This document shows positions 1 to 7,383 of a stretch of DNA of 8,826 nt, one piece after another. The first letter of the stretch is position 1. The number at the start of each line of letters is the position of its first letter. The DNA is taken from contig JAJFMK010000220.1 of NCBI GenBank assembly GCA_021772215.1, positions 1 through 8,826 of the forward strand. Direction: 5' to 3'. A model generated the notes under the pieces. The model was given only the letters and a program-made list of their open reading frames with translations, ran no database searches and was not told where the DNA came from. A program made the translations under genes and the position numbers. Source of the DNA: Chlamydiota bacterium (lineage in GTDB: Bacteria > Chlamydiota > Chlamydiia > Chlamydiales > JAJFMK01).

Positions 1-272
1 CGATAGGCTTTGCCGAGGTTAAAGTAAATGTGCATCACATTGACTTGATCATTCACCACTTTTGCAATACTCAACTGCTTCTCAAAACATTCAACGGCTT
101 TTTGATGTTTTTCAAGAGATTCATAGGCAATGCCGAGATTGCCATAAGCAACCCCTTCGTCTCTTCGATCATCCATTTTTTTTGCAATTTGCAGGTGCTT
201 CTCATGATACTCAACAGCTTTTCGCTGCTGCCCCAAGATATCGTATATGATGCCAAGCCTGCTATAGCAGGC
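1..272 (-). repeat. TPR-encoding 120-bp tandem repeats in gene A (cut by edge)
   Basis: Two full 120-base units (153-272 and 33-152) and the start of a third (1-32) encode 40-residue repeats. They follow the pattern YxxLGxxYxxLxxxxKAVExxEKxLxIAK. The repeats are divergent at DNA level and in phase with the codons. Confidence 0.85.
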
Positions 273-800
273 ACCAGCTTTTTTTTTATTCTCCAACCAT
301 AAGTGGACGTATAGTGCCCTAGCAAACCAAACCAATGACTCATGTAAACGTGAGTTTTGGAAGGCTTGAATCCCGTTCACAAAAAAGCCCGTTCCAGAAG
401 ATTCTAAGTCCTTCTTGTTATGGCAGTGTTGGCAAAGAATCTCTAAAAAATCACTTCCTATCAGGCAATGGGATGATACACTTTTATCTTGTACATCTGC
501 AAAATAGGGAACTAGCCAAGCCACTTGGCTTTTTCCCTGCACATTCAGAACGGCTGATAATTGATTGGTTTTCAGATAGGTTAGAAGAGCTGGGCCGGTA
601 ATTAATTTGCCAACTCCTCCAAAGATGTGCTGTGGGGAGATTCTACTAATCTGTTTTCCAGAGAAATCTTTAACAAGACCTTCGGTGATATCTTCTTGTG
701 ATCCCCAAATTTCTAAGATCATCAGATCATTTTTTTTGAACATCTTGTAGCTCGATATAAGAGATGGTGTTGTTTCTGCTCTGCAGACTGAAGTCGCCAT
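1..800 (-). CDS. TPR-CHAT family protein A, N-terminal part (runs off left edge)
   Basis: The reading frame is open from ATG at 798-800 to the left edge, giving 266 visible residues. The start is supported by AGGAGA six bases upstream and by alignment of the N-terminus with B and C. Residues 11-100 form the family's conserved N-terminal segment (ILEIWG, GLVKDFSGK, IFGG, YLKTNQLSAVL, VAWLVP). TPR repeats of 40 residues start at residue 177: two are complete and a third is cut by the edge. Compared with B and C, the stretch after residue 100 is 21 and 11 residues shorter. It lacks the FEEEKVS motif and instead carries a Cys/His cluster (H111, C112, C123, H125, C126, H127). No signal peptide or membrane segment is seen. 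The CHAT domain is expected beyond the edge by homology with its neighbours but is not visible. It is the most divergent N-terminus of the three seen. Sure about the family, not about completeness. Confidence 0.9.
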   Translation of the reverse strand, partial: MATSVCRAETTPSLISSYKMFKKNDLMILEIWGSQEDITEGLVKDFSGKQISRISPQHIFGGVGKLITGPALLTYLKTNQLSAVLNVQGKSQVAWLVPYFADVQDKSVSSHCLIGSDFLEILCQHCHNKKDLESSGTGFFVNGIQAFQNSRLHESLVWFARALYVHLWLENKKKAGACYSRLGIIYDILGQQRKAVEYHEKHLQIAKKMDDRRDEGVAYGNLGIAYESLEKHQKAVECFEKQLSIAKVVNDQVNVMHIYFNLGKAY

Positions 801-806
801 AACTTT

Positions 807-828
807 TCTCCTATTTTCCAACTAAAAA
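807..828 (-). promoter_or_regulatory. Stop/ribosome-site junction element, B to A
   Basis: On the minus strand the last codons of B (LVGK), its TAG stop (811-813) and the Shine-Dalgarno of A (AGGAGA, 807-812) overlap in one block. Bases 808-828 are identical to the same block at the other two junctions. The spacer to the ATG of A is six bases. The overlap of stop and ribosome site suggests translational coupling or re-initiation (inference). Confidence 0.8.
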
Positions 829-3800
829 GAATGCACCCCAAAGGTACGGTTTGTCAGGATAGGCTCTTCGCTGTTTGAGCATTGCTCGCCTCAATGCTTC
901 TGCCTTGGGTATCTTGTCCTCCAAAAAGTTCGTGTAAAAATCTAAAACAATTTCTTGTGTGATATAATCTGAAATATTCCAATGTGTTGCAATAACGGAA
1001 GGGACACCCGCACCCAAAAATGCTCGAGAAAGGCCTATTACTCCCTCACGTCGTAGAGCTCCTTTTCCTGTTTGGCAGGCGCTTAAAAACACTAAATCAG
1101 CCTTCAGATCAAGTTTCTGTATCTCGTCCGCATAAAGCATTTCTTTGCACCCACTTCCATCAGTAAAGCAAAGCGCTCCTTCAAATACTGAATCTCTATT
1201 AATCCGAGCATCCCCTGAACCATGACAGGCAAAGTGGAGAATAGAGGCATTACAAGCTGCCTCTTTTACTGCCTCGACTGTTGCTACCTCACCGTTTAAA
1301 AGTTTTGGACTGGGAATTTTTTTAACTAATGCTTCCCCTTCTGTTTTTGCCCCAGGAAGTCTATTTTCACAGATGGCAGGGTCAGCTACTATTAGCGCAA
1401 GTCCATTTTTTACTGTTTCCAACTCATGTAGAATATCGAAAACCCGCATAGAAGGCACCATTGAAACGGTGTATTTGTCAATGAGGTATTCCTTTCCACT
1501 GGAACCATTTTTGTAAAGAGCGGCAAAGGGAACATCTCGCATTGCTGCGTCGACGATAATAATCATCCTTTTGGCGTCCAGCCAATCTTCTATCGGGGTA
1601 ATCAAGATTTGATAACACTTTTCCAGCCCTTCTAAAAGGCTCACATTTGGATCTTGCTTTTCTATTACGGAGGGTTGTTTAGATTCATCTCCCAAACTGG
1701 AAAAATCTACTCGGTTAGGAAGATAACTCGCCATTAACGACCGGCAAGAGTTGTCTTCTCTCAGCAAGGACAGAACATCGGTTCTAAAGCCCTCGGAAAG
1801 CTCGATTCTTTTGCTCTGGATCCCATCAGCTCTAACTACCCATACATGAACGTCGTTGTCTAAAGACACCGAAAAGTAGGTAAATACGGCTTTCTCGTTT
1901 TTTGCAATTCTCTGCATCGTCTCGAGGCTAATGTTGTCTCTTTCCTTCCAAGCCTCTTGCGAAATACCGAGTCGACTGCAAAAGAGATTGAAAAGAGAAC
2001 GAGCACGACTCCTCTCACAAACCTCAAGAGCTCTGTCTACTTCACCTACAGCAAAATAGTTTCTTTGAAGTATACGATAGGTTTTTGATTGCTGCTCGAA
2101 GGTTGAAATCTTCCAATCGTCTCTATCTAGACTAGCTTCAACCTCTAAAAAACCAGCAATGGATTGATTTAGCAATTTTTCGGATTTTGAATAGTTCTTC
2201 TGCTCAAACAAGGAAAGCCCAAGGTTGTGACCAGCTTGCGCCTTGTTCTCTCGACCCCCCACCTCGTCCGCAATTTCTTGGCTCCTTTCATGAAGCTCAA
2301 TAGCTTTTTGATATTCTCCAAGTAAGAAATAGGTGCAACCAAGATCCCCGTAGATTTTGCCTTCATTTACCCGATCCTTGATCTCTTTCGAGATCCGCAG
2401 ACACTTTTCGTGATGCTCGATGGCTGTTCGATAATCTCCAAGAGCAAGGCAGGCGTTTCCAAGACCAGCATAAGCGTATACCTCTCCTGCTCGATCTTCG
2501 ATTTCTTTCATGATGCGCAAACACTTTTCGTGGTATTCAATTGCTTGGTGATACGCACCAAGGGCACTGTAAACTTTTCCGAGGTTCCCATAAGTTCGCC
2601 CCTCACCTACCCGATTTTCTATCTTTTTTGCGATTTCCAGACGCTTCTCGTGATACTCGATCGCTTTAAAGTATTCACCAAGATCGTGGTAAGTATTACC
2701 AAGGCCTCCACAGGCACTCCCCTCGCTTTTTTGGTCACCTATTTCTTTTGCAATCTGCAGAGCTCTTTCGTAGCACTCAATTGCTTTGCGATATTCCCCA
2801 AAACAGTAATAGGTGCTGCCAAGATTACCATAGGCTTCACCTTCACCAGATAGGCCCTCCATTTCTTTTGCAATTTCAAGATCTTTTTTATGATACTCAA
2901 CCGCTTTGGGAAAATCACCTAAGGAAAGGTAGGCGTTACCAAGATTACCGTATGCACGTCCTTCGCCTGCTCGATCTTCAGTTTTTTTTGCAGCTTGCAA
3001 ACGTTTCTTATGACATTCGATTGCTTTTTGATATTCTCCAAGGGAATAATGGACACAACCAAGGTTACCGTAAACAGCGCCTTCTTCTGCAAAATCCCCC
3101 AATTCTATAGTAATTTCCAGATGTCTCAGGTGAAACACTATCGCTTTTCTGTATTCCCCAAGGGCCTGGTGGGCGTTGCCGAGATTTCCATATGTACGCC
3201 CCTCGTCTTCTCGATCTTCGGCCGCTTTTGCGATCATTAAACTCTTCCCGTGACACGCAATCGCTTCGCGATATTCTCCTAAAGAGTAATAAGCATTACC
3301 AAGGCTACCATAGGCAGTACCAGTGTTTGCTCGATCCTTTATTTCTTTTGCAACATGCAGAGCCTTTTTGTGATACTCAATAGATCTTTGGTAATCCCCA
3401 AGAGAGTCAAAAGCAAAACCCAGATTACCGTAGCAAACACCAACGTTTTTTTTGTTATCTAATGTGAGATAGACATAGAGGGCCTTAGTAAACCATACGA
3501 TAGAATCAGAGAAGCGAAAATTTTGATCAGCCTGTTCTCCATTTTCAAAAAACTCCGCTCCAATTTCATCCAGTTTTCCTTTAGTTTTGCTGTTTTGTTG
3601 AACATAATCCAAAAAAGCGCTGGGTAAAAATTTTTGAAGTGATACCTTTTCTTCCTCAAAATCAATACGTACCTCTCGAAAATAGTCATCTCCCTCTGCC
3701 TCAGCAGCGCTATAAGAACTGCTAACGTCTAAAGAGGGGATTAACCAAGCCACCTCATCTTTTCCCTGAATGTCCAGTACTGCTGACATCTGGGTAGTTT

Positions 3801-4029
3801 TTAGATAAGCAACGAGAAAAGGACCTGAAATTGACCTGTTGTTTCCCCCAAAAATTGAAGCCGGAGAAATTTCACCGATCTGCTTTCCGGACAGATCTTT
3901 CACAACACCTTTACTGATTCTCTCTTGATGACCCCAAAGCTCTAGGACCGCCGGACTATTCCCTTTGAACACATTATAACTAAATAGTAGGGATGGCTCT
4001 ACCCTTTTACTGCTAATTGTATTAGTCAT
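811..4029 (-). CDS. TPR-CHAT protein B (predicted caspase-like cysteine peptidase)
   Basis: This is a complete protein of 1072 residues. The chosen start is ATG at 4027-4029 with AGGAGA six bases upstream. A TTG seven codons earlier lies inside the end of gene C and has no ribosome site, so I reject it. Order: conserved N-terminal segment (11-100), acidic linker with FEEEKVS (124-130), ten 40-residue TPRs (198-597), one degenerate repeat (from 598), a helical region with DDWKIS and ALEVCERSRARSLF (about 635-690), a strand-rich stretch near 710-735, and a CHAT domain (about 795-1072). The predicted dyad is H936 in HFACHG and C985 in SACQTG. Other CHAT hallmarks are DVPFAALY, YLIDKYTVS, GVPSVIATHW and the C-terminal LWGAFFLVGK. 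CHAT is a known peptidase family related to caspases and separase; the substrate here is unknown. The TPR arm probably binds a protein trigger or partner (inference). It appears cytoplasmic, with no signal peptide or membrane helix. Confidence 0.95.
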   Translation of the reverse strand: MTNTISSKRVEPSLLFSYNVFKGNSPAVLELWGHQERISKGVVKDLSGKQIGEISPASIFGGNNRSISGPFLVAYLKTTQMSAVLDIQGKDEVAWLIPSLDVSSSYSAAEAEGDDYFREVRIDFEEEKVSLQKFLPSAFLDYVQQNSKTKGKLDEIGAEFFENGEQADQNFRFSDSIVWFTKALYVYLTLDNKKNVGVCYGNLGFAFDSLGDYQRSIEYHKKALHVAKEIKDRANTGTAYGSLGNAYYSLGEYREAIACHGKSLMIAKAAEDREDEGRTYGNLGNAHQALGEYRKAIVFHLRHLEITIELGDFAEEGAVYGNLGCVHYSLGEYQKAIECHKKRLQAAKKTEDRAGEGRAYGNLGNAYLSLGDFPKAVEYHKKDLEIAKEMEGLSGEGEAYGNLGSTYYCFGEYRKAIECYERALQIAKEIGDQKSEGSACGGLGNTYHDLGEYFKAIEYHEKRLEIAKKIENRVGEGRTYGNLGKVYSALGAYHQAIEYHEKCLRIMKEIEDRAGEVYAYAGLGNACLALGDYRTAIEHHEKCLRISKEIKDRVNEGKIYGDLGCTYFLLGEYQKAIELHERSQEIADEVGGRENKAQAGHNLGLSLFEQKNYSKSEKLLNQSIAGFLEVEASLDRDDWKISTFEQQSKTYRILQRNYFAVGEVDRALEVCERSRARSLFNLFCSRLGISQEAWKERDNISLETMQRIAKNEKAVFTYFSVSLDNDVHVWVVRADGIQSKRIELSEGFRTDVLSLLREDNSCRSLMASYLPNRVDFSSLGDESKQPSVIEKQDPNVSLLEGLEKCYQILITPIEDWLDAKRMIIIVDAAMRDVPFAALYKNGSSGKEYLIDKYTVSMVPSMRVFDILHELETVKNGLALIVADPAICENRLPGAKTEGEALVKKIPSPKLLNGEVATVEAVKEAACNASILHFACHGSGDARINRDSVFEGALCFTDGSGCKEMLYADEIQKLDLKADLVFLSACQTGKGALRREGVIGLSRAFLGAGVPSVIATHWNISDYITQEIVLDFYTNFLEDKIPKAEALRRAMLKQRRAYPDKPYLWGAFFLVGK
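2239..3438 (-). repeat. Ten 120-bp TPR-encoding tandem repeats in gene B
   Basis: Ten consecutive units of exactly 120 bases encode 40-residue TPRs with the recurring motif YGNLGNxYxxLGEYxKAIEYHEKxLxIAKEIxDRxxEG. The 40-residue length is that of LGN/Pins-type repeats rather than the canonical 34. No unit has an insertion or deletion. Repeats 8 and 9 (2479-2598 and 2359-2478) share HEKCLRI, unlike their neighbours. Confidence 0.92.
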
Positions 4030-4035
4030 CACTTC

Positions 4036-4057
4036 TCTCCTATTTTCCAACTAAAAA
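4036..4057 (-). promoter_or_regulatory. Stop/ribosome-site junction element, C to B
   Basis: The TAG of C (4040-4042) supplies the first bases of the Shine-Dalgarno of B (AGGAGA, 4036-4041), six bases before the ATG at 4029. Bases 4037-4057 match the two other junction blocks without a mismatch. This site decides the start of B in favour of ATG 4029 over the upstream TTG. Confidence 0.8.
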
Positions 4058-7000
4058 AAAGCCCCCCCAAAGGTATGGCTTGTCAGGATGTGCTTTTCTC
4101 TGTTTGAGCATAGTTTGCCTTAAAGCCTCCGCCTTAGACATCTTGCTCTCAAGAAAATTTGTGTAAAAATCTTGGACAATTTCTTGTGTGGTATGGTCTG
4201 AAATACCCCAGTGAGTTGCAATAACGGAAGGTACACCTGCACCCAAAAAGGCTCGAGAAAGGCCAATCACTCCCTCGCGTCGAAGAGCCCCTTTTCCGGT
4301 CTGACAAGCGCTTAGAAAAACTAGATCAGCTTTCAGATTAAGCTTCTGGATCTCATCCGCATAAAGCATCTCTTTGCCTCCTTTTCCATCGGTGAGGCAG
4401 AGCGCCCCTTCAAACACTGAGTCTCTATTAATCCGAGCATCTGCTGATCCATGGCAGGCAAAGTGGAGGATCGAAGCATCTGAGGCTGCCTCGATTACTG
4501 CCTTGACCGTAGCTTCCTCTTCACTGAGAAGTTTTGGGCTAGTGGCTTTTTGAGCCAACGCCTCCCCTTCACTTTTTGCCCCAGAAAGCCTCTCCCCAAC
4601 AATGGCAGGGTCAGCTACGACTAGTGCCGATCCATCTTTTGCCGGTTTCAACTGATGAAGAAGGTCAAAGATCCCTACGGAAGGCGCCATTGAAACCGTA
4701 TACTTATCAATGAGGTATTCCCTACCCTTAGGCCCGTTTTTATAAAGAGCAGCAAAAGGCACGTCTCGCATTGATGCATCAGTAATAATAGTTAAGCTTT
4801 CTCCCTCCAACCACTTATCTATTGGTGCAATCAAGGTTTGGTATAATTTTTCTAATCCTTCTGAAAGAAGAGCGTTTGGGTCCAGTTTTTCCTCTTTAGT
4901 GAGTTGATTAGTGCCAGCTCCCAAACTAGAAAGGTCTATTCGAAAGGGGAGATAATCCGCTATCAAAGACCTCTGCGATCCTTCCTCTGCAAGAAATGGC
5001 AAAATCTTAACGTGGGTTCCCTTAATGTCTGAGAGCTCGATATTTTTACCATACAGCGCGTTTCCCTTGACGACCCAAACATGAAGACTTTTGCCAGAAA
5101 GGCTTGAAAAATAGACAAAAGACCTGTTTTCTCTTTGTGCTACTTCCTGTATATCGACAAGAGTGATATTTTTCTTCTCATTAAACGCTTCACCAGATAG
5201 CCCCAGACGACTGCTGCAAAGATCAAACAGTGAGCGAGCTCGCCCCCTTTCGCAGACTTCCAACGCCTTCTCTATTTCCCCAGTAATGAGATAGTTATCT
5301 TGAAGCTCGTTATAGGTTCTTGACTGTTGCTCAAAAATGGAAATTTTCCACTCATCGCGCCCCAGCTTTGCCTGTAACTCTGAGTAAATAGAAATAGCTC
5401 TGATAAATGCTTCCTCAGATCTTAAGTGATTATTCAGTTTAAAAAAAGAGAGGCCAAGGTTGTGATTAGCTCTTGCCTCACTAGACGGGTCCTTTACTTC
5501 TTCCGAAATTTTTCGATTTCTCTCGTGGTATTCAATTGCTAGTTGATAGTCTTCAAGGGCGTGGTATACATTGCCAAGATTGCCATAAGTAGTTGCCTCA
5601 TCTGCTTGATTCCCGATTTCTTTCTCAATTTGTAAGCACTTCTCATGGCTTTTAATTGCTTCTCGATAGTCTCCAAGAGAATATCTCACGTTACCGATGT
5701 TACCATAAGCTGCTGCTTCACCTGCTCGATCGCCTATTTCACTTGCTATTTCCAGTTGCCTCTCGTGAGACTCGATTGCCTTTAGATACTCACCAAGAGA
5801 TCGGTAAGCGATACCGAGGTTACCATGGGCGCCCCCCTCACCTGCTCGATCTCCCAGGTCTTTTGCGACCTGCAAATGCCCTTCATGATACTTGATTGCC
5901 TTACGGTATTCTCCGAGAGATCCGTAGGCATTACCCAGGCCACTAAGAGCTGTCTCTTCGCCCATTCGGTTCCCTATTTCTTTTGCAAACTGTAAAGCTT
6001 TCTCATGATACTCGATTGATCTTCGAAAGTCCCCGAGGCTATAGTATACATTTGCTAAGTTGCTGTAGGCAAGCCCTTGAGTAGCTAGCTCTTCTATTTC
6101 TTTTGCAACACCTAAACCCTTCTCGAGATGCTGAATTGCCTTTTGATAGTTTCCGAGGGAACGGCAGGCAATACCAAGGTTTGTATAGCCACGCGCCTCA
6201 CCCCCTCGATCCCCCACTTCCTCGGTGATTTCCAGGTGCTTTTCATGGTATTCTATCGCTTTGCGGTACTCACCAAGAGAATGATAGGCGATTCCAAGAT
6301 TGCCATAAGTACTTCCTTCGCTCACCCGGTCCCCAGTTTCCTTTACAATTTTCAAGCACTTTAGATGATACTGGATTGCTTTTTGACTCTCACCAAGGAC
6401 TTGATAGGCACTTCCTAAGTTTCCGTAGGCGCAAGCCTCACCCTCTTGGTCCCCAATTTCTCTCGCAATTTCTCGCCCCTTCTCATAGTACTCAATAGCT
6501 TTTAGACATCCTCCTAGGGAATCATACACAATACCAAGACAACTGTAAGCACGGCATTTTCCCGCTTGGTCTTCTGTTTTTTTTGCAATTTGCAGGCTTT
6601 TCTCGTGGCACTGGATTGTTCGATGATAAATTCCGAGGGAGAAATATGCTATACCAAGGCAGCTGTAAGCGTAGCCTTCACCAACCCGATCCCCCACTTC
6701 TTTAGCGATTTTTAGTTGTTTCTCATGACAATGAACAGCTTTTCGACGCTCTCCACAAGCATGGTAAGTACTGCCGAGGCTTCCATAACAGGCTTGAACC
6801 ACTTCATTATCTTCAAGCAATACGTGAACGAAGAGGGCTTTAGTAAACCAGGTAATAGCGTCAGGTAAACTTGAGTTTTGATAAGCCTGATTCCCTTGGT
6901 CTAAAAGCTCCGTTCCAAGCTCATCCAAACTATTTCGAGAACCATGTTTTTGCTCAATATCTTCTAAAAAATCCTCAGGCAGCAATTTTTGAATCGATAC

Positions 7001-7354
7001 TTTTTCTTCTTCAAAATTGATAAAAGTTCTTTCAAGAAGGCCAGCATCTTCATCAACTGAAGACGCCAACCAAGCCACCTCCTCTTTATCCTGAGTGTAA
7101 AGTACTGCTGATAACCGGGTAGTTTTTAGATAGGGTAACAGAGCGGAACCTTTAATGGATTTATCATCTCCTCCAAAAATTGAGACTGGGGAAACCTCAC
7201 TAAGCAGCTTACCAGTAAGATCTTTAACGACACCTTTGGCAATTCTTTCACTAATACCCCAAAGCTCTAGGACTACAGATTCGTCTCCCTCGAGCACTTT
7301 ATAACTAGATAATAGCGATGGTTCTGATCCCACCCCCCCAGCTGAATTGGTCAC
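4040..7354 (-). CDS. TPR-CHAT protein C (predicted caspase-like cysteine peptidase)
   Basis: This is a complete protein of 1104 residues. I choose GTG at 7352-7354 because it has the best ribosome site of the window (AGGAGG, seven bases upstream) and matches the N-termini of A and B. An ATG 14 codons upstream lies inside gene D and is unlikely. Order: N-terminal segment (11-96), FEEEKVS (114-120), eleven 40-residue TPRs (188-627), a degenerate twelfth, a helical linker with DEWKIS and ALEVCERGRARSLF, and a CHAT domain (about 827-1104). The predicted dyad is H968 (HFACHG) and C1017 (SACQTG), spaced as in B. A 43-residue stretch around the catalytic Cys (1007-1049) is identical to B (975-1017), while the TPR regions differ widely. 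It has one more TPR than B, probably repeat 3. Oddities are a G7 run at codons 6-8 and a G7 plus T8 pair just before the stop. Substrate and trigger are unknown. Confidence 0.95.
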   Translation of the reverse strand: MTNSAGGVGSEPSLLSSYKVLEGDESVVLELWGISERIAKGVVKDLTGKLLSEVSPVSIFGGDDKSIKGSALLPYLKTTRLSAVLYTQDKEEVAWLASSVDEDAGLLERTFINFEEEKVSIQKLLPEDFLEDIEQKHGSRNSLDELGTELLDQGNQAYQNSSLPDAITWFTKALFVHVLLEDNEVVQACYGSLGSTYHACGERRKAVHCHEKQLKIAKEVGDRVGEGYAYSCLGIAYFSLGIYHRTIQCHEKSLQIAKKTEDQAGKCRAYSCLGIVYDSLGGCLKAIEYYEKGREIAREIGDQEGEACAYGNLGSAYQVLGESQKAIQYHLKCLKIVKETGDRVSEGSTYGNLGIAYHSLGEYRKAIEYHEKHLEITEEVGDRGGEARGYTNLGIACRSLGNYQKAIQHLEKGLGVAKEIEELATQGLAYSNLANVYYSLGDFRRSIEYHEKALQFAKEIGNRMGEETALSGLGNAYGSLGEYRKAIKYHEGHLQVAKDLGDRAGEGGAHGNLGIAYRSLGEYLKAIESHERQLEIASEIGDRAGEAAAYGNIGNVRYSLGDYREAIKSHEKCLQIEKEIGNQADEATTYGNLGNVYHALEDYQLAIEYHERNRKISEEVKDPSSEARANHNLGLSFFKLNNHLRSEEAFIRAISIYSELQAKLGRDEWKISIFEQQSRTYNELQDNYLITGEIEKALEVCERGRARSLFDLCSSRLGLSGEAFNEKKNITLVDIQEVAQRENRSFVYFSSLSGKSLHVWVVKGNALYGKNIELSDIKGTHVKILPFLAEEGSQRSLIADYLPFRIDLSSLGAGTNQLTKEEKLDPNALLSEGLEKLYQTLIAPIDKWLEGESLTIITDASMRDVPFAALYKNGPKGREYLIDKYTVSMAPSVGIFDLLHQLKPAKDGSALVVADPAIVGERLSGAKSEGEALAQKATSPKLLSEEEATVKAVIEAASDASILHFACHGSADARINRDSVFEGALCLTDGKGGKEMLYADEIQKLNLKADLVFLSACQTGKGALRREGVIGLSRAFLGAGVPSVIATHWGISDHTTQEIVQDFYTNFLESKMSKAEALRQTMLKQRKAHPDKPYLWGGFFLVGK
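5474..6793 (-). repeat. Eleven 120-bp TPR-encoding tandem repeats in gene C
   Basis: Eleven units of exactly 120 bases encode 40-residue LGN-type TPRs, followed by a degenerate repeat with NHNLGLSFF that also ends the arrays of B and D. Repeats 2 and 3 (6554-6673 and 6434-6553) share the unusual YSCLGI start in place of YGNLG. Aligning flanking repeats with B marks repeat 3 as the likely extra unit. Confidence 0.92.
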
Positions 7355-7361
7355 AGATTGT

Positions 7362-7383
7362 CCTCCTATTTTCCAACTAAAAA
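7362..7383 (-). promoter_or_regulatory. Stop/ribosome-site junction element, D to C
   Basis: The TAG of D (7366-7368) overlaps a full AGGAGG (7362-7367), seven bases before a GTG start at 7354. Bases 7363-7383 match the other junction blocks. This is the only junction of the three with a GTG start and also the one with the strongest Shine-Dalgarno, which may offset the weaker start codon (inference). Confidence 0.8.

Noticed and set aside
279..287. T-run as a transcription terminator
   Set aside because: It is inside the coding frame of A (lysine codons on the minus strand) and has no hairpin placed to match.
71..343. Minus-strand 90-codon frame starting MSHWFGLLG inside gene A, possible frameshift or separate gene
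   Set aside because: It is out of frame with the TPR reading frame of A, which I followed without interruption from 800 to the left edge. No frameshift is needed.
1..800. Gene A as a pseudogene or N-terminal fragment
   Set aside because: The frame is intact up to the edge with a good start site and normal repeats. It is cut only by the window.
2410..3383. Several overlapping plus-strand open frames of 60-147 codons opposite the TPR region of B
   Set aside because: They are antisense shadows. The 120-base repeat keeps the same frames open in each unit, their protein sequences are low in sense (rich in F, L, C and S), and similar ones recur opposite the TPRs of C and A.
4030..4050. TTG start of B at 4050
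   Set aside because: It lies in the coding end of C without a ribosome site. ATG at 4029 has AGGAGA at six bases and aligns with A and C.
2239..6793. Periodic 120-base pattern as CRISPR or satellite DNA
   Set aside because: The period is a whole number of codons, units are divergent and translate to TPRs, and there are no short direct repeats with unique spacers.
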